Source: CAYOBW01 sp964402115 (GTDB lineage Bacteria > Verrucomicrobiota > Kiritimatiellia > UBA8416 > CAYOBW01). From it: a stretch of 42,517 nt of DNA. Below the pieces are notes generated by a model. The model was given only the letters and a program-made list of their open reading frames with translations, was not told where the DNA came from and made no database searches. The DNA is taken from NCBI GenBank assembly GCA_964402115.1, contig CAYOBW010000024.1, positions 1 to 42,517 of the forward strand, read 5' to 3'. Below, one piece after another: positions 9,125 to 16,490 of the stretch (positions are counted from its first letter, which is position 1; each line of letters starts with the position of its first letter). Both the position numbers and the translations under genes were made by a program.

Positions 9125-10558
9125 TCAGGGTTGTTGCTTCCTTCTCGCCTTCCTTGCCTCTGCGTTACCCTGCCTTCCGCTGGAAGGAGGTTTGTTCTCC
9201 TTGGGCAGGTGACTGCGCAGCTCCTTCTTCACGGAATTGTCCCCGCCACCCTTCTTCGCAAGGTTGGTCCACTCGTATGGATCGCCTGTTTCGTCGTAGA
9301 ACTCTTCCCCACCGTCCGAGTAGCGGGTATATCGCCAGCCTTCACTTCGGATGGAGTGGTTGTTCTGTTTGTAAGTGGTAATCGCAGGCAGGGTCCACGC
9401 CATCTCCGGATTGGCCAGCAGTTCACGAATACTGCTGCCCTGCACATGGGAAGGTTTCGGTATGTCACAGAGGTCCATCAGGGTCGGGTAGATGCTCATG
9501 TAATCGACCGTCCGGTCGCACCGGCTGTCAGGCTTCGTGAGGCCGGGCACAACCCAGATATGCGGTGCGCGGGTTGACTCCTCCCAGAGTGCGAACTTGC
9601 GCCAGTGGTGCTTTTCACCGAGATGCCAGCCGTGATCGCTCCAGAAGCAGATGATGGTATTCTCGCGTTCCGGTGATTTGTCGTATGTATCCAGCAGACG
9701 TCCCACCATCGTGTCGCAGAAGTTGATGGTTGCAAGGTAAGCTTGAATCGCCTGCTTCCACGTATTCGTGCCCCCCTGCTTCAGGATCGCTTCGTGGTCC
9801 CCGGGGTTGCGCGCCATCTGGAGAGCAATCGGCGGCAGATCGTCAAGGTCATCCTCCCTGTAGGGCGGCAACTGTATGGTCTCGAGGGGGAACTTGTCGT
9901 AGTACTTCCTGGGAACGCTCCACGGCAGGTGCGGCTTGGTCAGACCGCAGGCAACGAACACTGGCTTGTCATGCTTCTTGTTCAACTGGGCAATCGCGTA
10001 GTCTACAAAGGCAAAATCCGGCATGTCTTCGTCCCGACAGCTCAGTGGGGTAATGGGCAGTTTGCCGGCGAAGACTCCAGCCTGCGGCGAGTCATCCTCT
10101 TCCGCGCTCTTTCCGTGCTTCCCGCCCTTGAGCCAGTCATCCCATTCTCCGGGACGATAGACCATGGAATGGAATATCTTCCCGGCGCCGCAGACAAGAT
10201 AGCCCGCCTTGCGAAATTGCGTCGTGAGGGTCAATTCCTCGGAAATGACAGGTTGGAAATCGTTCTGGTTGTCATAGACCCCGGACGTGCCGGGCCTCAG
10301 GCCTGACATCAATGCGGCACGGCTCGGATTACAGACCGGCGCCGCGCAGTAACTGCGGGTGAACCACACGCCGCGCTTTGCCAGCCGGTCCATGTTGGGC
10401 GTCTGCGTCTGGGGATTACGGCCGAGGTATCCGACCCAGTGATTCAGATCGTCCACGGCAATGAACAGGACATTCGGCCGATTCACTGGCGGCTCAGCAG
10501 CCGTGACCGTCACGGCAGCAAAAAGCAGGGCACCGAGGAGTTTGAGGGTGTTCTTCAT
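9125..10558 (-). CDS. secreted S1 sulfatase, iduronate-2-sulfatase-like
   Basis: 477 aa from ATG 10558, with AGAGAG upstream inside the previous gene's end. Signal peptide MKNTLKLLGALLFAAVTVTA. Metal ligands in LFIAVDDLNHWVGYLG (D36/D37); formylglycine site C76-N-P-S-R-A-A-L-M-S-G. Also GAGKIFHSMVY, CGLTKPHLPWSVPRKYYDKF, ICFWSDHGWHLGEKHHWRKF and a C-terminal EEFYDETGDPYEWTNLAKK. These blocks match iduronate-2-sulfatase-like enzymes and are close to those of the sulfatase at 7319-8845, so the two are probably paralogues with different positional or sugar preference. The C-terminus ends in a basic tail (ARKARRKQQP). Two bp separate it from the upstream gene's TAA; 279 bp of non-coding DNA follow. 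Confidence 0.93.
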   Translation of the reverse strand: MKNTLKLLGALLFAAVTVTAAEPPVNRPNVLFIAVDDLNHWVGYLGRNPQTQTPNMDRLAKRGVWFTRSYCAAPVCNPSRAALMSGLRPGTSGVYDNQNDFQPVISEELTLTTQFRKAGYLVCGAGKIFHSMVYRPGEWDDWLKGGKHGKSAEEDDSPQAGVFAGKLPITPLSCRDEDMPDFAFVDYAIAQLNKKHDKPVFVACGLTKPHLPWSVPRKYYDKFPLETIQLPPYREDDLDDLPPIALQMARNPGDHEAILKQGGTNTWKQAIQAYLATINFCDTMVGRLLDTYDKSPERENTIICFWSDHGWHLGEKHHWRKFALWEESTRAPHIWVVPGLTKPDSRCDRTVDYMSIYPTLMDLCDIPKPSHVQGSSIRELLANPEMAWTLPAITTYKQNNHSIRSEGWRYTRYSDGGEEFYDETGDPYEWTNLAKKGGGDNSVKKELRSHLPKENKPPSSGRQGNAEARKARRKQQP

Positions 10559-10560
10559 TG

Positions 10561-12123
10561 TTATCTCTCTTCATGCTTCGTGGAAGGTTGCGTGTTCTTT
10601 CGCTGTTTCTTGGGCTCGGCCGGGATACACGTGCCGGGCCGGGGCTCAGCGACGACGCCGGGGATCACGGGGGGCGGCGGCACGTCCTTTTGCCAGGTTT
10701 CGTGCCTTGCGAGCAGGTCCTTGAGGACGCCGGCACACGCGGGGTCGGTCGCGAGATTCTGAGTTTCCATCGGGTCCTTCGACAGGTCGTACAACTCATA
10801 CTCGCCGCTTTCCCCCGCGTTCTTGCGGTCGTCGCAGATGAGCTTGTACTGTTGCGTGCGAACCATCGAGCTGCCCCGCTCGGCGAAGGCGCGTTCTTTC
10901 CAATCGCCCGCCTTGCCGGCAACGAGCGCGGTCATGCTGCGGCCCTGGATGCCCTGCTCCGGCAACGGTACGCCAGCCATCTCGCAGAGCGTCGGCATCA
11001 CGTCAATGCTCTCGACGATGTTGCTGACGACGTGGCCACGGTTGAACTGCGCCGCGAACGCGCTGGCGGCCGGCGCCTTCATCAGCAGCGGGATGCGCGC
11101 GGAGCCTTCATACATTACGCCTTTGAACCAGCGGTTGAGGTCGCCGAGCATATTGCCGTGGTCGGCGGTGAAGACGATGAGCGTGTTCTCCGCGAGGCCC
11201 TGCTTGCGCAACTGCCGCAGCAACCAGCCGACGTTGTCGTCCACCATCGTGACCTTAGCATAGTAGGCGGCGGTCATCGCCTTGACGATCTTCGGGTCGT
11301 TGACTCCGTGCCGGCTAGCGTTCGTCGCCAGCGGCTTGGAAAGATCCTGCTTGAACGTCGGCGGCAACGGAATCCCCTCAGGATCATACTCGTTTTGATA
11401 CATGCTCCAATACGGCTCGCAGAGGTGCGAGGGGCTGTGCGGGTCCAGGTAGCTCACGAACAGAAAGAACGGTTTGGCTTTGTCACGCCGGTCAAGGAAA
11501 TCTAGAGCGCGCGCTGTGATCCAGGAGGTTTGTGAATCGGCATTGGGATACGTGAGCTTGCCCAGGTCTTTCCCGAGAGGGTCGTTCGGGAAGGGCTGTG
11601 TCTGCAGACTCTTCTTCTGCGCGCCTTTGCCGTACTGTTCTTCGATGTACTCCGGCCACGACGGCAGCTTGCCGGAACCCTCGTCCTTGTACGACCAGAA
11701 GTAGTCAAAGCCGTAATCAATATTGGGGGGGCTGATGAAATGGAGTTTGCCACTGATGGCGGTCTGATAGCCGGCTTGTTTGAGAATGCAGGGGAGCAGG
11801 ACCTGCGGCTCGCGCGGCGGCGTGCTGTTGTCGGTGGAGCCGTGAACGTGCGCGTAACGGCCTGTGAAGAAGCTGTAGCGCGACGGCGTGCAGATTGGCG
11901 CAACGGTGTACGCCGTGGCGAACCGGGTGCCTTCACGCGCGAGTTGATCGAGATGGGGCGTTTTGACGAGCGGATGCCCTGCGCAACTCATCACGTTCCA
12001 CTTCATCTCGTCCACCATGATGAACAGGATGTTGGGGTGGGTTGGTTGCGGCGCATCGGCGGCACGGAGCAAAGCCAGCGGCACGAACAGCAAAGCAATG
12101 AGGATCGTGAGATTGGTTTTCAT
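10561..12123 (-). CDS. secreted S1 sulfatase, choline/aryl-sulfatase-like
   Basis: 520 aa from ATG 12123, which overlaps the upstream TGA as ATGA; a start at 12171 is also open but would bury the signal peptide. Signal peptide LTILIALLFVPLALLRAAD, nearly the same as that of the unrelated DUF5703 protein at 1210-4008. The metal-site block is FIMVDEMKWNVMSCAGH, with D-E instead of D-D. Formylglycine site C78-T-P-S-R-Y-S-F-F-T-G-R. Later blocks: SGKLHFISPP, FVSYLDPHSPSHLCEPYWSM, FTADHGNMLGDLNRWFKG and ELYDLSKDPMETQNLA. The MLGDLNRWFKG block recalls the choline-sulfatase/heparan-6-sulfatase branch. The tail (about 35 residues after the ELYDL block) is proline- and lysine-rich, likely disordered. 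Confidence 0.92.
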   Translation of the reverse strand: MKTNLTILIALLFVPLALLRAADAPQPTHPNILFIMVDEMKWNVMSCAGHPLVKTPHLDQLAREGTRFATAYTVAPICTPSRYSFFTGRYAHVHGSTDNSTPPREPQVLLPCILKQAGYQTAISGKLHFISPPNIDYGFDYFWSYKDEGSGKLPSWPEYIEEQYGKGAQKKSLQTQPFPNDPLGKDLGKLTYPNADSQTSWITARALDFLDRRDKAKPFFLFVSYLDPHSPSHLCEPYWSMYQNEYDPEGIPLPPTFKQDLSKPLATNASRHGVNDPKIVKAMTAAYYAKVTMVDDNVGWLLRQLRKQGLAENTLIVFTADHGNMLGDLNRWFKGVMYEGSARIPLLMKAPAASAFAAQFNRGHVVSNIVESIDVMPTLCEMAGVPLPEQGIQGRSMTALVAGKAGDWKERAFAERGSSMVRTQQYKLICDDRKNAGESGEYELYDLSKDPMETQNLATDPACAGVLKDLLARHETWQKDVPPPPVIPGVVAEPRPGTCIPAEPKKQRKNTQPSTKHEER

Positions 12124-13514
12124 TTGACCAGGTATCCTTCGGCCAGTTTGTCGTGGTCGGTTTCGACCCACTCGCGCAGGTATTGGCGGTGACGGGCCAG
12201 GATGTCGGCGTAGGCGGGGTCGGCGGCGAGGTTCTTCATCTCGCCGGGGTCCTTCTCCAAGTCTACCAATTGCTCGCGGCTCAGGCCCTTCTCATAAACG
12301 CAATACTTGTAACGGCCGGAACAAATCATCCGCCCCCCATGCGTTTCAGACACGACGTAGGGTCTCCAGTCCGGTGCTGCGCGTCCCTCGGCCAACGCCC
12401 GCACGCTGCGTCCCAGCAACGCCTCGGGCGGCTCGATGCCTGCGAAGTCGCAGAGGGTGGGGATCAAATCCTGGCCGCTGGAGACGACATGCTGGCTGTC
12501 CACCAGCCCCGGCTTGGTGACGCCTTTGAGGCTGACGATGAACGGCACGCGCGCGGCTTCCTCGAAGAACTTGCCCTTTCTCCTGGACCGGTGTGAGCCG
12601 TCCATCTCGCCGTGGTCGCTGGTGAAGACGATGACGGTCTTCTCCTCCAGTCCGGCGTCGCGCAACGCCTGCAACACCCGGCCAATCTCGCGGTCCGCCT
12701 GCTCTGTCAGCCGGCAATACGCCCAGCGGTGTTGCCGCCACTGATCGACACTCCAACGGCCGGAAGGCTGGCCCAAGGCGTCGGGAGCATTCTCCTGCGG
12801 CTCGAAGTTGGCGGGGAGGGGCGGACAATGCTTGGCGAAGAACTCCGCCTCCGATACCCCGGCCGGGCGTTGGAGCGCGGCGGCGACATTCGCTTTCGCG
12901 ACCTGCCCACCCCCGTCATCATCTTCGGCTGCATCGGCAGCCTTGACGCGCCTGGACGTGTCGAACTCAAGATAGCAGATGTCGTGCGGATTGACGAACG
13001 ACGCGACCAGCAGGAACGGCTTCTCGTGCTTTTGCTTCAGGAAACCGACACACGCCGCTGCGGTGCCCTCATCGCCAGCGGCGGCTTTCAGTTGATCGAA
13101 CCCGCACTTGGCGACGCCACCTACGACATGGACTTTGCCAGCGTAGGCCGCCTCGTAGCCGGCATCGCGAAAGAGCGAGCCCATGGCCTTTTGCTGGATG
13201 TCGGCCGGAATGCGGACCTTGGCCTTGTCTCCATTGACCTCGATTCCCAAACGAGCCGGCGTGTAGCCTGTAAACATACCCGTACGGGACGGGACGCACA
13301 CGGGGTTGCCGCAGTAGGCGCGCGCGAAGCGGGCGCCGGTGTGGGCGAGGCTGTCCATCGCCGGAGTCTTGAGCCAACTGTTACCGGCGCAACTGAGCAT
13401 GCCGGCCTGTTGCTGGTCGGTACAGATGACAAGGACATTGGGCCGCGCCGATGCGACCAACGCCGCCAGCGGTGTCAGCAGCAGGGCACCGAGTCGTGTG
13501 ATTGCAGTCTTCAT
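12120..13514 (-). CDS. secreted S1 sulfatase with TDQQ metal motif
   Basis: 464 aa from ATG 13514, overlapping the upstream stop as ATGA and preceded by GGAAG. Short signal peptide LLLTPLAALVASA. The first metal block is NVLVICTDQQQAGMLSC (D-Q type); formylglycine site C73-V-P-S-R-T-G-M-F-T-G. Other blocks are YAGKVHVVGG, ASFVNPHDICYLE, FTSDHGEMDGSHRSRRKGKFFEE and a C-terminal QLVDLEKDPGEMKNLA. It is clearly paralogous to the sulfatase at 23327-24805: both have a (V/D)-D-x-W-R-x-H-R-W region before the SDHG block and a YCVY...LVDL ending. The SDHG-to-FFEE block is typical of the TDQQ sulfatases. Substrate unknown. Confidence 0.92.
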   Translation of the reverse strand: MKTAITRLGALLLTPLAALVASARPNVLVICTDQQQAGMLSCAGNSWLKTPAMDSLAHTGARFARAYCGNPVCVPSRTGMFTGYTPARLGIEVNGDKAKVRIPADIQQKAMGSLFRDAGYEAAYAGKVHVVGGVAKCGFDQLKAAAGDEGTAAACVGFLKQKHEKPFLLVASFVNPHDICYLEFDTSRRVKAADAAEDDDGGGQVAKANVAAALQRPAGVSEAEFFAKHCPPLPANFEPQENAPDALGQPSGRWSVDQWRQHRWAYCRLTEQADREIGRVLQALRDAGLEEKTVIVFTSDHGEMDGSHRSRRKGKFFEEAARVPFIVSLKGVTKPGLVDSQHVVSSGQDLIPTLCDFAGIEPPEALLGRSVRALAEGRAAPDWRPYVVSETHGGRMICSGRYKYCVYEKGLSREQLVDLEKDPGEMKNLAADPAYADILARHRQYLREWVETDHDKLAEGYLVK

Positions 13515-15340
13515 GGCTTGGCTTCCGCATCGTCCAGCACGGCGAGCAAAGCGTGATAATTGTCGACCAGCAGGCCCTCGTAGCCGTGGCCGCCGCCTTT
13601 CCAGTCGCGCCAGTCCACCGAGCGGCCGGTCGCGTCGAAGCCCTGGAAGCCGTTGCGGGCATACGTGTCGAGCATGGGGTGAAAGATCCGTCGCGCGTCC
13701 TCGACGCGACCGAGCTGGTACAGCGCCTTGACCGTGTAGTAGGCCCAGCAGCCGGTCGCGCCGCCGTTCTCGTAGTACTGGAAGCCGTCGCTGCCGTCCT
13801 CGCGGCGCGGCACGCCGTGCACGTCCGGCGCGTTATCGTGATAGACGTAGTCTCCCTTCCGCACCGGCACGAGGTTGCCGGGCAGGCCGAGGTCGAACCG
13901 GGTGTATCCCGCCTCCTTGAACTTCGCCAGGAGCCGGTCCATGACGTTGTTCGCGGTCTTCTCATCGAGCAGCCCGAAGGTCACGGCCATCCCCTGCACG
14001 AAGGTGAAGGCGTAGTCGTGGAGCTGCCCGTCGCGGCTGCGCCAGCCAGCGAGCAGGCCGGTTGCGGGATTCAGCAGCGTGGGCGCATACGCCGCGCGTA
14101 ACCGCGCCGCCTGCGTCACGAAGAAGTCCGCATCCTCCGCATGCCCCAGTTCGCGGGCCAGCGCGGAGAACATCGTCGCCGCGCGGTAGGCGAGCGCGTT
14201 CCCGAATGCGTCCTCGTGCCCGAAGTTGATGGTGTCCCACCAGTTCGCGGGGCGCTTATCCGCGAGCGGTCGGTCGCCGTAGTTCCCAGTGCCGGGGTAT
14301 TCGACGAGACCGTTGCCGTCCTTGTCGGAGGCGAACATCTCGTGGCCCCAGGCGGCGAGCTTGCGGTAGTTCGCGCGAGCCCAGTCCAGGTCGCGCGAGC
14401 CCTCGACGTAATTGCAGGCTGCGATGAGGAATGACGGCAGCGTGTCGAGCGACGTCCAGGGCGTCTTCCACGCGATCAGGTCGGCATCGGTCGGCGCGCA
14501 GGCGTAGCCGATCTGGCCATAGCCGAGGGCGCCGGACAGGTAGCGGTCGAGCGTCATGCGGATCAGGTCGTTGGCGGTAAGCCCCTCCGCCAGCGGCGGC
14601 GTGTGGCGCGCGAGGTCGGAGTATTCGAAGAGCGTGAAGGAGCAGGGGTCGCTGGAAGCGTTGTTAGCCAGCATCTGGACGCGCGGATTCACTTGGAAGA
14701 TGTTGAGCCAATCGCGCCGAAAGCCGTCGTAGAGGGGATTCCCCACGATGCCCGGCAGGTTCGGATGGATCGCCACCACCTCGAGCCGGTAGGCGATGCC
14801 CTTCGAGCCGGCGGGGGCGGGCGGAAACGCGATGCGCACGAAGGACGGCTTCACCCGCCGCCGGGCGTCGTAGTCGAGGGTCGCCCCGGCCACGTCGCAG
14901 GTGATCCGCAGCGTCCCCATGCCCGGCAAGTGCAGGAGGCACGGCAGGCTCATCCGCCGCTCGCCCGGCTTCATGAGGCCGAGCAGGGTCGCGTGGTTTG
15001 CCTTCTGGTCGAAGGCCAGCGTGAACGCCGGCGTCGCGACGCCGGCGGCGAACTCCGAACGCAGCGTCAGCGACTTCTCGTCCCAGGCCACCGACCACAC
15101 CAGCGCACCGCCGATCCGATAGCTCCGCCCAACCAGCTCGATGCCGGGCACGACGTTCGTTTCCGCCAGGACGGGGCTCGGCGCCAGCTGCCCCCGTCCC
15201 AGCGAAGCGACGGAGAACGAGGCGAATGCGGGAGCCGAACGCGACAACCCGACGGCGAGATGCCGCGACTGGAAATCCTGGGCCACGGCGGACGCCGACA
15301 GCGCCGCCAAACCGATCGACGCAACAAGCAGGGTTCTCAT
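13511..15340 (-). CDS. secreted (alpha/alpha)6 six-hairpin glycosidase-like protein
   Basis: 609 aa from ATG 15340, which overlaps the upstream TGA as ATGA and has AAAGGTGA upstream; an open extension to 15475 is not used. Signal peptide MRTLLVASIGLAALSASAVA. An N-terminal beta-sandwich (about 20-240) is followed by an (alpha/alpha)6 toroid (about 260-609) with aromatic and acidic motifs such as DGNGLVEYPGTGNYGD, NWWDTINFGHEDAFGNAL, DGFQYYENGGATGCWAYY and DWKGGGHGYEGLLVDNYHALL. This layout is shared by GH63, GH78 and amylo-alpha-1,6-glucosidase-type enzymes, but I cannot place it in a numbered family. Candidate catalytic acids are in the E-Y-P-G, H-E-D-A and Y-E-N-G blocks. It sits between a GH99-like hydrolase and three sulfatases, suggesting an exo-glycosidase step. 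Confidence 0.8.
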   Translation of the reverse strand: MRTLLVASIGLAALSASAVAQDFQSRHLAVGLSRSAPAFASFSVASLGRGQLAPSPVLAETNVVPGIELVGRSYRIGGALVWSVAWDEKSLTLRSEFAAGVATPAFTLAFDQKANHATLLGLMKPGERRMSLPCLLHLPGMGTLRITCDVAGATLDYDARRRVKPSFVRIAFPPAPAGSKGIAYRLEVVAIHPNLPGIVGNPLYDGFRRDWLNIFQVNPRVQMLANNASSDPCSFTLFEYSDLARHTPPLAEGLTANDLIRMTLDRYLSGALGYGQIGYACAPTDADLIAWKTPWTSLDTLPSFLIAACNYVEGSRDLDWARANYRKLAAWGHEMFASDKDGNGLVEYPGTGNYGDRPLADKRPANWWDTINFGHEDAFGNALAYRAATMFSALARELGHAEDADFFVTQAARLRAAYAPTLLNPATGLLAGWRSRDGQLHDYAFTFVQGMAVTFGLLDEKTANNVMDRLLAKFKEAGYTRFDLGLPGNLVPVRKGDYVYHDNAPDVHGVPRREDGSDGFQYYENGGATGCWAYYTVKALYQLGRVEDARRIFHPMLDTYARNGFQGFDATGRSVDWRDWKGGGHGYEGLLVDNYHALLAVLDDAEAKP

Positions 15341-16410
15341 GGGGTCACCTTTCTTTGGAGCGCCGGCAGCGGCGGGCGCTCGAACGACAGGCCTTTCCAC
15401 TCGGCCAGGATCTTCAGGTACCGATAGGGATCCGCCCAGGATGACGACGGCTCGACGATCGTCGTCTCCGGCCACTCGTTGAAGCTGGTCAGCAGCGCCA
15501 CGTCCGCCCCCGCGTCCGTGATGGCGCGCAGGTAGCCGCGCAGCGTCGCCCCGTCGTCGCGCGGAATGACGAAGAAGTCGTTGGGGCGGAACCCGCTGTT
15601 GTCGTGGCCGGGATGCGCGGGCAGGAAGACCTTCTTGCCGGCGGTGTGCGCCTGGCCAGCCAAGCGCGCGTAGTGCGGGGCGATCTCATCGTATTTCCAG
15701 ATGCGCCGCAGGCTGAACGTGCCGTACATGCCGATCGTCGAGATGTTGGAAATGCTCAACCAGTTGTTGGGAAAGATCAGAGCGCCGTCCTTGCCGTTGC
15801 CGATTTTGTCCATCATCCAGTAAATGGGGCCGATCTCCTTCTCGATGCCGCCGGTCAACTCCGCGTACGTTTCTGGCGTCAGCTTTGGCGCGAACGGGAC
15901 CTGATAGAGATACACCACCAGCTTGCCGTCCACTCGCAGGTAGGCGGGGCTTTCCTTCACGCGCTTCAGTACGCCGGCCATCTGCCGCACGAGCGCCTGC
16001 ACGTCGTGATGAAACTGCGCCAGCTCGCTGCACATTGCGACCTTGAAGTGCTCCTCGGCGGCAACGGGTAGAATGGTCTGCTCGAAGGCCTTGCCGCTGA
16101 GATTGGCGCCGTCCCACCACGAGACCAGAAACGCCTCGATGCCGGCCGCCTTGGCCAGCCGGATGTGCCACCGCACCACGTCGGGATCGTTGCTGTTGTA
16201 GTAGCCGATGAGCGGCTGCGCTTGCGAACGCGGGGTATGCACCGCGTTCGTCGCAGGCTCGTTGATCCAAAAGCTCGACTTGCCGCGCGCTCCCTCAGGT
16301 TGCTCGTACCACGCGTAGTATACCGCCCACAACGCGGGCTTCGGCCCGTCGGCCCGCAGGGTTGCCAGCGCGAGCAGGAGGGTGGCCAGGATTGGGAGGA
16401 TGGGTTTCAT
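15337..16410 (-). CDS. secreted GH99-like (WbsX-type) glycosidase
   Basis: 357 aa, starting at ATG 16410. Signal peptide MKPILPILATLLLALATLRA. The barrel opens with WAVYYAWYEQPEG (28-40) and continues with GIEAFLVSWWDG and a C-terminal TSFNEWPETTIVEP (308-321). GH99 endo-alpha-mannosidases carry two catalytic glutamates in an N-E-W-x-E-x-x-x-x-E-P stretch; E312, E315 and E320 occupy that layout here. GH99-like domains of this short single-domain type are common in PVC genomes next to sulfatases, where the true substrate is generally unproven. No Shine-Dalgarno precedes the start (CTGGGTCTTGAAACG), and translation may rely on coupling to the 27-codon mini-ORF at 16407-16490. The gene's own TGA overlaps the next start as ATGA. 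Confidence 0.85.
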   Translation of the reverse strand: MKPILPILATLLLALATLRADGPKPALWAVYYAWYEQPEGARGKSSFWINEPATNAVHTPRSQAQPLIGYYNSNDPDVVRWHIRLAKAAGIEAFLVSWWDGANLSGKAFEQTILPVAAEEHFKVAMCSELAQFHHDVQALVRQMAGVLKRVKESPAYLRVDGKLVVYLYQVPFAPKLTPETYAELTGGIEKEIGPIYWMMDKIGNGKDGALIFPNNWLSISNISTIGMYGTFSLRRIWKYDEIAPHYARLAGQAHTAGKKVFLPAHPGHDNSGFRPNDFFVIPRDDGATLRGYLRAITDAGADVALLTSFNEWPETTIVEPSSSWADPYRYLKILAEWKGLSFERPPLPALQRKVTP

Positions 16411-16490
16411 CGTTTCAAGACCCAGCGCGGGCGGACGACGGGCGGGAGGTGCGGAGCCGCCAGGCGGTGAGAAGGAGGGACGCCTTTCAT
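16407..16490 (-). other. relay mini-ORF, 27 codons, bridging 16487 stop and 16410 start
   Basis: ATG 16490-16488 overlaps the TGA of the beta-helix gene (ATGA), and the mini-ORF's TGA (16409-16407) overlaps the ATG of the GH99-like gene (ATGA). It has its own ribosome-binding sequence, AAGGAA, 8 nt upstream, while the downstream GH99-like gene has none. The peptide begins MKGVPPSHRLAAPHLPPV and ends WVLKR; it is proline-rich, has no signal peptide and matches nothing I recognise. It may be a translational bridge or the last scrap of a deleted gene. The AGCCATGAAAGGCG at its start recurs at 19666-19679. Confidence 0.45.
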
